The notes under the pieces: generated by a model | What the model saw: only the letters and a program-made list of their open reading frames with translations | The model's database searches: none | Told to the model about the DNA's origin: nothing | Position numbers and translations under genes: made by a program | NCBI GenBank assembly: GCA_005883235.1 | Contig: VAYE01000127.1 | Span: forward strand, 1 to 10,796 | Origin: Actinomycetota bacterium | GTDB taxonomy: Bacteria > Actinomycetota > Thermoleophilia > Gaiellales > Gaiellaceae | Direction of reading: 5' to 3' | Length of the DNA: 10,796 nt | In this document: in pieces, positions 1-6,428 of the stretch | Layout: each line of letters starts with the position of its first letter | How positions within the stretch are numbered: position 1 is the stretch's first letter

Positions 1-390
1 TTGGCGGCGCCGATCCGCATTCTCCTCGTAGAGGACAACGAGGTCTTCCGCGAGGCGCTCGAGCTGCTGCTCGGCCTCCGCTCCGACATCCAGGTCGTCG
101 CGTCGGTGGGTGACGGCACGGAGGCGGTTCCGGCCTGCGTCGAGCACCATCCGGAGGTCGTCCTGATGGACTTTCGCCTGCCTGGAATCGACGGCGTGCA
201 GGCGACCGCCGCCGTGCGGGACGCGTGTCCGAGGGCGACCGTCGTGTGCCTCACCGCTTCCGCGAGCGGGCGCGAGGTCGAGGCGCTCTACGAAGCGGGC
301 GCCGTGGCGTGCCTGCGGAAGGACCAGGAGCTCGACGAGATCGTGGGCGCGATCCATCGTGCGGCCGGCCGGCTCGCGCCCGCCGAATGA
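1..390 (+). CDS. Single-domain response regulator (receiver only)
   Basis: This 129-aa protein is a CheY-like receiver domain of a two-component system. The acidic pair E11/D12 follows the first beta strand, D57 in VVLMDFRLPG is the expected phosphorylation site, T85 is the switch residue, and K107 is the conserved lysine near the end of the fold. There is no DNA-binding helix-turn-helix after residue 120; in NarL/FixJ regulators one would follow. It may therefore signal through protein contacts. The TTG start coincides with the first base of the window, so the true start could lie upstream, although the receiver fold begins normally at residue 4. The gene ends 4 bp before the preferred degV start, which suggests co-transcription. 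No histidine kinase is in the window, so its partner is unknown. Confidence 0.85.
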   Translation: MAAPIRILLVEDNEVFREALELLLGLRSDIQVVASVGDGTEAVPACVEHHPEVVLMDFRLPGIDGVQATAAVRDACPRATVVCLTASASGREVEALYEAGAVACLRKDQELDEIVGAIHRAAGRLAPAE

Positions 391-394
391 TCCC

Positions 395-1255
395 GTGGAG
401 CTGACCGCCGGGAACACGGCGGTCGTCGTCGACTCGACCGCCGACTTTCCCGAGGCGCCGAGCCGCTTCCCGAACTGGCGTGTCGTCCCTCTCTATGTCC
501 GCTTCGGCGACGAGAGCTACCGCGACTACGTCGAGCTCGGGCCGGCGGAGTTCTACGCGCGCCTGCGCACCGCCGCCGAGCTGCCGACGACCTCGCAGCC
601 GACTCCGCAGGACTTCCTCGCCGTCTACGAGGACCTGGCGGGGTTCGAGCGGATCTACTCGCTCCACATCGCGAGCCGCCTTTCGGGCACGTTCGGCAGC
701 GCTCGCATCGCCGCCGAGGAGCTCGGCGGGGGCCGGATCAGGATGGTGGACACGGAGACTGCCTCGGCCGCGATCGCCATGCTCGGTCTGGCCGTGCAGC
801 GGAGGCTCGAGGCGGGGACGACCGACGACGAGCTCGACAAGCTGATCGACCGCTACAAGCAGGAGCACGGCCTCCTCTTCACCGTCGACACGCTCGAGTT
901 TCTCGCCAAGGGCGGCCGGATCGGGCGCGCCCGCGCGATGGCCGGTCAGCTGCTGAAGATCAAGCCGATCCTCACCATCGAGGACGGCGAGGTCGTCCCC
1001 GTGAAGCGCGTGCGCGGCAACCAGAAGGCGATGCAGGAGTTCGTCCGCGAGCTGACCGGCGAGACCAGCGACAGCCCGGGCCTCAGGGTCGGGATCGCCC
1101 ATGCGGACGCGCCCGCGCGGGCGGAGGCGCTGCGGAAGATGGTCCGCAGCGAGCGGCCGCAGGCCGAGATCGAGATCGTGACGACCCTCGGCGCCGTCGT
1201 CGGCACCCACGCGGGACCCGGCACCGTCGGGTTCTTCTGGTTCTACGACCCCTGA
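395..1255 (+). CDS. DegV family (FakB-like) fatty-acid-binding protein
   Basis: This is a 286-aa DegV-fold protein. Characterised family members bind a fatty acid and present its carboxylate to the kinase FakA for phosphorylation. Visible family motifs are VVVDSTADFP at residues 10-19, TTSQPTP at 65-71, the SGTFGSA ligand-binding loop at 97-103, and LEFLAKGGRIGR at 167-178. Length is normal for the family and both lobes look complete. I chose the GTG at 395 because it leaves only eight residues before the first strand; the GTG at 359 would overlap the response regulator by 32 bp and add a proline-rich stretch unlike the family. No clear Shine-Dalgarno precedes 395, so translation may be coupled to the upstream gene. 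In related genomes a DAK/FakA-like gene often lies next to degV and recG, but none is inside this window. Confidence 0.9.
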   Translation: MELTAGNTAVVVDSTADFPEAPSRFPNWRVVPLYVRFGDESYRDYVELGPAEFYARLRTAAELPTTSQPTPQDFLAVYEDLAGFERIYSLHIASRLSGTFGSARIAAEELGGGRIRMVDTETASAAIAMLGLAVQRRLEAGTTDDELDKLIDRYKQEHGLLFTVDTLEFLAKGGRIGRARAMAGQLLKIKPILTIEDGEVVPVKRVRGNQKAMQEFVRELTGETSDSPGLRVGIAHADAPARAEALRKMVRSERPQAEIEIVTTLGAVVGTHAGPGTVGFFWFYDP

Positions 1256-1273
1256 GCCGTCGAGGGCGGGACC

Positions 1274-1279
1274 TATACT
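1274..1279 (+). promoter_or_regulatory. Possible -10 element upstream of recG
   Basis: TATACT matches the TATAAT consensus at five of six bases in the 96-bp gap between degV and the preferred recG start. Transcription would begin near 1286. No convincing -35 hexamer lies 16-18 bp upstream, so this is only a candidate, and recG could instead be read through from degV. Confidence 0.3.
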
Positions 1280-1351
1280 CGAAAGGCCCTGGCCGCGGTG
1301 TCAGCATCCACGCGTCTGCCGGCGGGATTCGCCGGGGAAGAGCCGCCTGCG

Positions 1352-3160
1352 GTGTGGCCGCCGCTACGCGGCCGAGCGCGGCCTGAGGCGCTGGAACGGC
1401 CGCTCGACGTTCTCCCCGGAGTCGGCTCCGCCCTCCGGCGGAAGCTCGAGAAGCTCGGGCTCGCGACCGTCCGCGATCTGCTCGAGCACCGGCCCTTCCG
1501 CTACGAGGCGGCCGTGCCCGAGCGCCCGATCTCAGAAGTGTTCGGGGACGAGGAGGTCGCGATCGCGGGGGAGGTCGTCTCGGTCGGCGAGCGCCGCGGG
1601 CGCGGGCGGCTGAGGATTCTGACCGTCCGGATCTCCGATGGGACCGGCGCCATCGGCGCGACCTTCTTCAACCAGCCGTGGCTCAAGGCCCGGCTCCGGC
1701 CGGGGACCCGGCTCCGCCTCCGCGGGAAGCCCGGTCGGTACGGCTTCGACGTGCGCTCCTACGATCTCGGCGAGACCTCGGCGACCGCCGACTTCGCACC
1801 CGTCTATCCCGCGAGCGAGGAGATCGCCGCGAGCCGGCTCCGCGGGCTCGTCGAGGCGGCGCTTCCGCACGCGCGCGACTTCCCCGACGCCCTCCCGGCC
1901 GAGATGAGGCAGCGGCTCGTCCTTCCGCTCCTCGCCGACGCGCTCACCGCTCTCCACAAGCCGCGGGACGAGGGCGAGGCGGAGCTCGGCCGGCGGCGGC
2001 TCGCCTTCGACGAGCTGCTCGTCCTCCAGCTCGGGATCGCGCGGCGAGCACGGGAGCGCGAGGCCGAGCGCGCGCCCGAGCTCGGAGCGCCCGGCGAGCT
2101 CGTGGCCCGCTACCTCGAGGTGCTGCCCTTCGAGCTGACGCCGCACCAGCGGAGCGCGATCGCGGAGCTCGACGCCGACCTGGCGCGCCCGATCCCGATG
2201 CAGCGGTTGCTCCAGGGCGACGTCGGCTCCGGGAAGACTGTCGTTGCGCTCTACGCGCTCCTGCGGGCGGTCGAGAAGGGGCGGCTGGGGGCGCTGATGG
2301 CGCCGACGGAGACCCTCGCCGAGCAGCATTTCCTCACCCTCGAGCCGATCTGCGCCGAGCTCGGCGTGCGGGTCGCGCTCCTCACCGGCTCAGTCAAGAC
2401 GCGCGAGGATGACTCGCAGATCGTCGTCGGCACGCACGCTCTGATCCAGGAGGGAGTGGATCTCGGCGAGCTCGCCGTGGCGGTCGTGGACGAGCAACAC
2501 CGGTTCGGGGTCGAGCAGCGCAAGGCCCTCGTCGAAGGGCGCTCGCCGCACGTCCTGCACATGACCGCGACGCCGATCCCGCGGACGCTCGCGCTGACCG
2601 TCTACGGCGATCTGGCGGTGAGCGAGATCGCCAAGCCGCCGGCGGCGCGCAAGCCGGTCGTGACGCGCTGGATCCCCGAGGAGCGGGCGGCCGAGGCGTA
2701 CAAGCGGCTACGCCGCCTGCTCGAGGAGGGCCGGCAGGCGTACGTCGTGTGCCCGCTCGTCGAGGAGTCGGAGACGTCGAGAGCGCGCGCGGCCGAGCAG
2801 GAGGCCGAGCGGCTCGTCCGAGCCGAGCTTCGCGGCTTCCGCGTGGGGTGCATGCACGGCCGGCTCAGGCCCGCGGAGCGGCGCGAGCTGATGCGGCGCT
2901 TCAAGGCACGGGAGCTCGACGTCCTCGTTGCGACGACGGTGATCGAGGTCGGCGTCGACGTGGCGAACGCGACGGTGATGATCGTCCAGGAGGCCGACCG
3001 GTTCGGGCTCGCCCAGCTCCACCAGCTCCGCGGCCGCGTTGGGCGGGGGGCGGAGCAGTCGTACTGCCTGCTCGTCTCGCGCGCGAAGGAGGAGCTGACC
3101 GACGCGGCCCGCGAGCGGCTGGAGGCGGGATCGGCCGCTGCTGGAGCTGGCGCGCCGTGA
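1352..3160 (+). CDS. recG: ATP-dependent DNA helicase RecG, C-terminus disrupted
   Basis: RecG unwinds stalled replication forks and branched recombination intermediates. The 602-aa frame has a helix-hairpin-helix-like LPGVGSALRRKLEKLGL segment near the N-terminus, a wedge/OB-fold region around residues 60-160, Walker A GDVGSGKT at 289-296, the RecG-type DEQHRFGVEQR box from 380, TATPIPRTL, and motif VI QLRGRVGRG at 558-566. Family similarity stops after ERLEA (about residue 592). The frame then ends with ten unrelated residues, while the expected RecG end is encoded in the +1 frame from 3129. The roughly 40-residue block between them, which normally carries the LRG...GTRQSG (TRG) translocation motif, is missing. 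The start is uncertain: GTG 1352 has GGGGAAGAG about 9 nt upstream; GTG 1298 would add 18 residues. If the deletion is real, fork-processing activity is probably lost. Confidence 0.88.
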   Translation: MWPPLRGRARPEALERPLDVLPGVGSALRRKLEKLGLATVRDLLEHRPFRYEAAVPERPISEVFGDEEVAIAGEVVSVGERRGRGRLRILTVRISDGTGAIGATFFNQPWLKARLRPGTRLRLRGKPGRYGFDVRSYDLGETSATADFAPVYPASEEIAASRLRGLVEAALPHARDFPDALPAEMRQRLVLPLLADALTALHKPRDEGEAELGRRRLAFDELLVLQLGIARRAREREAERAPELGAPGELVARYLEVLPFELTPHQRSAIAELDADLARPIPMQRLLQGDVGSGKTVVALYALLRAVEKGRLGALMAPTETLAEQHFLTLEPICAELGVRVALLTGSVKTREDDSQIVVGTHALIQEGVDLGELAVAVVDEQHRFGVEQRKALVEGRSPHVLHMTATPIPRTLALTVYGDLAVSEIAKPPAARKPVVTRWIPEERAAEAYKRLRRLLEEGRQAYVVCPLVEESETSRARAAEQEAERLVRAELRGFRVGCMHGRLRPAERRELMRRFKARELDVLVATTVIEVGVDVANATVMIVQEADRFGLAQLHQLRGRVGRGAEQSYCLLVSRAKEELTDAARERLEAGSAAAGAGAP

Positions 3161-3242
3161 GGCGTCCGCTCTGGTCGACCGGCCGGGTCCGCTGGCGGAC
3201 GAGGTCGACCGGATCTTCGAGAGTCGCGAAGCCGCGGCCTGA
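3129..3242 (+). pseudogene. recG: Detached 3' end of recG (+1 frame)
   Basis: Read from 3129 in the frame +1 to recG, the 37 codons up to the TGA at 3240-3242 begin DRPLLELARREASALVDRPG and finish as a typical RecG C-terminal helix (compare the E. coli end, which has RDQAMIPEVQRLARHI). Two preceding codons in this frame, AGG CGG, also read as the expected RR. The segment overlaps the out-of-frame tail of the main recG frame, so both ends of the same gene are present with an internal block missing. It has no start codon or Shine-Dalgarno of its own and is not an independent gene. Confidence 0.8.
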
Positions 3243-3254
3243 CGGCTCAGGCCG
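3235..3254. terminator. Bidirectional hairpin between recG and the convergent MBL gene
   Basis: CGGCCTGA-CGGC-TCAGGCCG is a perfect 8-bp stem with a 4-nt loop. It contains the recG-remnant TGA in the left arm and the stop of the minus-strand gene in the right arm, so it sits exactly where two convergent transcripts end. There is no T-run on either side. A U-less or Rho-assisted terminator is plausible but inferred. Confidence 0.5.
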
Positions 3255-3987
3255 GGACGGCGACCTCTCGGCCGAGGAGCAGCCCACGGTACGCGAACTC
3301 CTGCTCCCGGAGCGCGCGCACGTAGGAGGGCACGGCCTCGCGCGGCAGCGAGCCGCCGTGCATCGCGTGCACCCACGCGGGATCGAGCGCCTCGATCCGG
3401 TCGACGACCCGCCGCACGGGATCCTCGTGGGCGAAGATCCCGACTGCGCGGTAGACCTCGCACATCGCGTCACTCAAGTTCTCGGTCACGATCGGCGGCT
3501 GGTCGCCGGGCTGCAGGAAGAGATCGGATGGGAATAGGCTCCCCGTCGTCTCCTCCAGCACCATCATCGAGTCCCAGTGGTGGACGTGCGGCGTCTCGAG
3601 GAACCGCAGGCGGTGCCGCCCGAGGTCGAGGGTCTCGCCGTCTGTGAAGCCGCGCACCCGCTCTGTGAGCCCGAACCCCTGCGCGTTGAGCTGGATCGAG
3701 AGCGCGGAGCCGACGAGCTCGGCGTCCTGCCCCTCTGCCATGAACCTGTCCATGCCGCCGTTCTCGTCGCCTTCCCAGTGCAGGAGCACGACGTTCGCGA
3801 TCCTCGCGGGATCGAGGACCTCGCCGATGGCTCGGCGCACGCTCTCGTAGGCGCCGTGCTCGCCCGTATGGATGAGCGTGGGCCGCTCGTCGTCGATCAG
3901 GAACTGGTTGAAGGTGATCCCGTACGGCTCGGTCATCGTGGCGATGCGGTAGATGCCGCCGACGATCTGGTCGATTCTCGTCTCCAT
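3247..3987 (-). CDS. ODP-type metallo-beta-lactamase-fold protein
   Basis: The 246-aa product looks like the di-iron metallo-beta-lactamase domain of flavodiiron/ODP proteins, without the flavodoxin domain of full rubredoxin:oxygen oxidoreductases. Candidate metal ligands are H70, E72 and D74 in the HxExD motif, H137 in HHWDSMM, D155 in LFPSDLF, and H210 in HAMHGG. The second-site histidine that usually follows D74 is glutamate (E75), so metal occupancy or chemistry may differ. Family members bind or reduce O2 or NO, or act as sensors; the substrate here cannot be told. The ATG at 3987 is favoured because AAAGGAG lies 6 nt upstream. A longer frame starting at 4032 would run through the operator region and is rejected. 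The gene diverges from tetR and is probably repressed by it. It converges on recG, 4 bp apart. Confidence 0.82.
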   Translation of the reverse strand: METRIDQIVGGIYRIATMTEPYGITFNQFLIDDERPTLIHTGEHGAYESVRRAIGEVLDPARIANVVLLHWEGDENGGMDRFMAEGQDAELVGSALSIQLNAQGFGLTERVRGFTDGETLDLGRHRLRFLETPHVHHWDSMMVLEETTGSLFPSDLFLQPGDQPPIVTENLSDAMCEVYRAVGIFAHEDPVRRVVDRIEALDPAWVHAMHGGSLPREAVPSYVRALREQEFAYRGLLLGREVAVPA

Positions 3988-4002
3988 GCCTCGCTCCTTT
4001 AG

Positions 4003-4020
4003 CTGCACAGTGGTGTGCAG
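4003..4020. promoter_or_regulatory. Operator 1 of the MBL/tetR control region
   Basis: CTGCACA-GTGG-TGTGCAG is a perfect inverted repeat with 7-bp arms and a 4-bp spacer, the size and form of a TetR-family site. It covers the predicted -35 of the tetR promoter and the predicted transcription start of the MBL gene. A near copy lies 32 bp away centre to centre, about three helical turns. Confidence 0.75.
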
Positions 4021-4022
4021 CG

Positions 4023-4032
4023 ATGTATACAT
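4023..4032. promoter_or_regulatory. Symmetric shared -10 core of the divergent promoters
   Basis: ATGTATACAT is a perfect 10-bp palindrome whose centre (4027.5) is exactly midway between the two operators. On each strand it offers a -10-like TATACA, with TGCACA (four of six to TTGACA) 16 bp upstream inside an operator. Predicted starts near 4038 (plus) and 4017 (minus) give leaders of about 26 and 30 nt to tetR and the MBL gene. The two promoters would overlap and could not fire together. Confidence 0.5.
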
Positions 4033-4034
4033 GA

Positions 4035-4052
4035 CTGCACAGGGGTGTGCAA
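4035..4052. promoter_or_regulatory. Operator 2 of the MBL/tetR control region
   Basis: CTGCACA-GGGG-TGTGCAA repeats operator 1 with one imperfect outer pair and the same 4-bp spacer. It covers the predicted -35 of the MBL promoter and the predicted start of the tetR transcript. The 32-bp centre spacing puts both sites on the same face of the helix, which would suit cooperative binding of two dimers. Confidence 0.75.
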
Positions 4053-4063
4053 CAATTTATGGC

Positions 4064-4639
4064 GTGACGCGCAAATACGAGCTGAAACGCCGGGCCGAGC
4101 GCCAGGGCGAGACCCGACGGCGCATCGTCGAGGCCGCCATCCAGTTGCACCGCACGAAAGGGCCGGCGCGGACGACGCTCAGCGACGTCGCTCGGCAGGC
4201 GGGCGTGCAGCGGCACACGCTCTACCGCCACTTCCCCGACGAGCGGGCGCTCGGCTTGGCGTGCTCCGGGCTCTTCTACGAGCTCAACCCGTTCCCCGAC
4301 CCTGAGCCGTGGAAGGCGATCGAGGATCCGAACGCGCGGCTGCGAACGGGTCTCGGCGAGCTCTACGACTACTTCGAGCGTACGGAGGACATGCTGAGCT
4401 GCATCGTTCGCGATGCCGAGGTTCACAAGCCGACCAGGGAGCTGGCCAAGCTCCGCGGCGGACGGTTGCTGGAGCAGGTCCGTGCGACGCTCGGCGAGTC
4501 TCTCCCCGACACGCCGCGCGCCCGTGCCGTCCTCGAGCTCGCACTCGACTTCTATACGTGGCGAAACCTCGTGCGCCGAAGCCGCCTTTCGAACGAGGAG
4601 GCGGTCGAGACGATGGTCGCGGCGCTCCGCTGCCAGTGA
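4064..4639 (+). CDS. TetR family transcriptional regulator
   Basis: This is a 191-aa repressor-type protein. Residues 17-60 form the TetR DNA-binding domain: RRRIVEAAIQL, then TTLSDVARQAGVQRHTLYRHF with the recognition helix around residues 48-55. The rest is an all-helical ligand/dimer domain with no recognisable ligand class. I chose GTG 4064 because it begins shortly before the basic KYELKRR segment and lies outside the operators; ATG 4031 would place the start inside the control region and add a non-family tail. It is divergent from the MBL gene across two matching palindromes, so autorepression plus control of the MBL gene is the likely arrangement. Its stop overlaps the rsmD start (GTGA), so rsmD and coaD probably share its transcript. 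The inducer is unknown. Confidence 0.88.
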   Translation: MTRKYELKRRAERQGETRRRIVEAAIQLHRTKGPARTTLSDVARQAGVQRHTLYRHFPDERALGLACSGLFYELNPFPDPEPWKAIEDPNARLRTGLGELYDYFERTEDMLSCIVRDAEVHKPTRELAKLRGGRLLEQVRATLGESLPDTPRARAVLELALDFYTWRNLVRRSRLSNEEAVETMVAALRCQ

Positions 4640-5150
4640 GGATCGTCGCCGGCTCCCGCAAGGGGCACACCATCTACGCACCGAAGGGGCGAACGACGCG
4701 GCCGACCTCCGACCGCGTGCGCGAAGCCGCCTTCAACCTCATCGGCCCTGTCGACGGCGCGGCCGTCCTCGACCTCTACGCCGGCTCCGGCGCGATGGGG
4801 CTCGAGGCGCTCTCGCGCGGGGCCGAGCGGGCGGTCTTCGTCGAGTCCGACCGCGACGCGTGCCGTGCGATCGAGCGCAACCTCGACAAGCTCCGGCTCC
4901 AGGCGACGCTGATCTGCGGCGACGTCCTCGCGGCAATCGCGAACGAGCAGCGCCGCTACGACCTCGTCCTCCTCGACCCGCCCTACGACTTCGCCGACCA
5001 CGACCGCCTCGCGCGCTACCTCCCGGGCCTGCTCGCCGAGGACGGCCTGCTCGTCTTCGAGACCCCCGCGAAGGTCGAGCCCGACCTGCCGCTCGCCAAG
5101 CGCACGAGTCGCCGCTACGGCTCCGCGCGCCTTACGCTCTACGAGCACAC

Positions 5151-5154
<4 letters not shown>
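4636..5154 (+). CDS. rsmD: 16S rRNA (guanine966-N2)-methyltransferase RsmD
   Basis: RsmD methylates G966 of 16S rRNA in the small subunit using S-adenosylmethionine. The 172-aa protein starts VRIVAGSRKG and has the RPTSDRVREAAFN segment typical of the family, the cofactor loop DLYAGSG at residues 46-52, and the catalytic DPPY at 114-117 for N2-guanine methylation. Length matches the family. The GTG start overlaps the tetR stop by 4 bp and the gene's own stop overlaps the coaD start by 4 bp, so translation is likely coupled along the chain. Pairing with coaD is widely conserved; having a TetR gene directly upstream is the unusual part. Confidence 0.95.
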
Positions 5155-5666
<512 letters not shown>

Positions 5667-5678
5667 GATGCCGCGGAC

Positions 5679-6185
5679 ATGGACGTCCTCGTCCTCATCG
5701 ACAAGCTCGACGACCTGGTCCACAACGCCAAGGCCGTGCCGCTCACCGACCAGGTTCGGATCGACCGCGAGGAGATCTACGACATCCTCGACCAGATGCG
5801 GGCGACGATCCCCGAGGAGATCAAGCAGGCCCGCTGGATCGTCAAGGAGCGCCAGGAGATGCTGGCCGAGGCGAAGCGCGAGTGCGACCGCATCCTCGGT
5901 GAAGCCCGCGAGCAGGCGGTGCGCGAGGCGTCCCAGACCGAGATCGTCAAGCTCGCCGAGCGGCAGGCGCAGGACATCGTCGACGACGCGCGGCGCCAGG
6001 CCCGCGAGACGCGGCTCGAGATGGAGGATTGGGCGGACGGGATCCTCTCGACGCTCGAGGTCAACCTCGACAAGTTCCTGACCGCGGTGAAGCGTGGCCG
6101 CGAGCGGCTGCAGGAGCGCTCGCAGGAGACGGTCGTCGCGGGCGTCGCCGGCGGCTCGTCCAACGACGAGCAGCCGTACCAGTAG
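5679..6185 (+). CDS. SepIVA/DivIVA-like coiled-coil protein
   Basis: The 168-aa product opens with MDVLVLIDKLDDLVHNAKAV and continues as a long, charged helix (about residues 45-150) rich in E, R, K and A with regular hydrophobic positions, often described as ATP-synthase-b-like or DivIVA-like. Size, N-terminus and location right after coaD match the actinobacterial family of mycobacterial Rv2927c/SepIVA, which acts in septation and polar cell-wall growth. That role is inferred from position and overall character, not from a catalytic motif. GGAG lies about 15 nt before the ATG and only 12 bp separate it from coaD, so it is probably in the same operon. The short C-terminal tail (from about 150) is low complexity. 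In related genomes DUF177 usually follows directly; here it lies 3.5 kb away. Confidence 0.75.
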   Translation: MDVLVLIDKLDDLVHNAKAVPLTDQVRIDREEIYDILDQMRATIPEEIKQARWIVKERQEMLAEAKRECDRILGEAREQAVREASQTEIVKLAERQAQDIVDDARRQARETRLEMEDWADGILSTLEVNLDKFLTAVKRGRERLQERSQETVVAGVAGGSSNDEQPYQ

Positions 6186-6188
6186 CAG

Positions 6189-6383
6189 TCAGTCTTCGCG
6201 GCGCATCGCCGCGTAGACCGCGTCCCAATGGCTCGCGATCTCCTGCAAAGCGCGGGCCGTGGTCAAAGCCGCGCCTTCCAGTCGCGTGTTCACCTTCTCG
6301 GCTTCGGCCAGGCGCTTCTCCAGAGCGTCCAGCTTCTCGCCGAGGCTGCTCACCTGCTGCGCGATCAGCTCGAAGTCCTGCAC
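6189..6383 (-). CDS. Small coiled-coil protein of unknown function
   Basis: A 64-aa protein is predicted from GTG 6383. Leu, Val and Ile recur at heptad-like positions (VSSLGEKLDALEKRLAEAEK), suggesting a short coiled coil, and the end (WDAVYAAMRRED) is charged. No signal peptide, membrane segment or named domain is visible. It lies 45 bp downstream of the antiporter on the same strand, so the two may form an operon and it could be an accessory peptide; this is inference. An in-frame TAG at 6402-6404 limits the upstream extension; a CTG at 6401 would add only six residues. No Shine-Dalgarno is evident. The composition looks like a real soluble protein rather than antisense noise. Confidence 0.6.
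   Translation of the reverse strand: MQDFELIAQQVSSLGEKLDALEKRLAEAEKVNTRLEGAALTTARALQEIASHWDAVYAAMRRED
6197..6213. terminator. Possible hairpin at the convergent gene ends
   Basis: CGCGGCG-CAT-CGCCGCG forms a 7-bp GC stem just past the stop of the SepIVA-like gene and inside the last codons of the convergent small ORF. The 3-nt loop is tight, no T-run follows on either strand, and arginine/alanine codons could produce it by chance. Confidence 0.3.
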
Positions 6384-6428
6384 GTGGCGAAGATGATCCA
6401 GCTAGGTGTTCGTCCCGTCAAGCGCCCG

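Noticed and set aside
3110..3160. Programmed frameshift as the explanation for recG
   Set aside because: No slippery heptamer is visible, and a frameshift would not account for the missing block of about 40 conserved residues.
3953..4063. Upstream extension of TetR to position 3953
   Set aside because: It would overlap the start and Shine-Dalgarno of the divergent MBL gene and translate the operators; the added residues are not TetR-like.
4309..4635. Long N-terminal extension of RsmD
   Set aside because: RsmD begins at VRIVAGSRKG; the upstream part is out-of-frame tetR sequence.
3470..4681. 403-aa minus-strand frame over the MBL gene and tetR
   Set aside because: It crosses two well-supported genes and the operator region and shows no family motifs.
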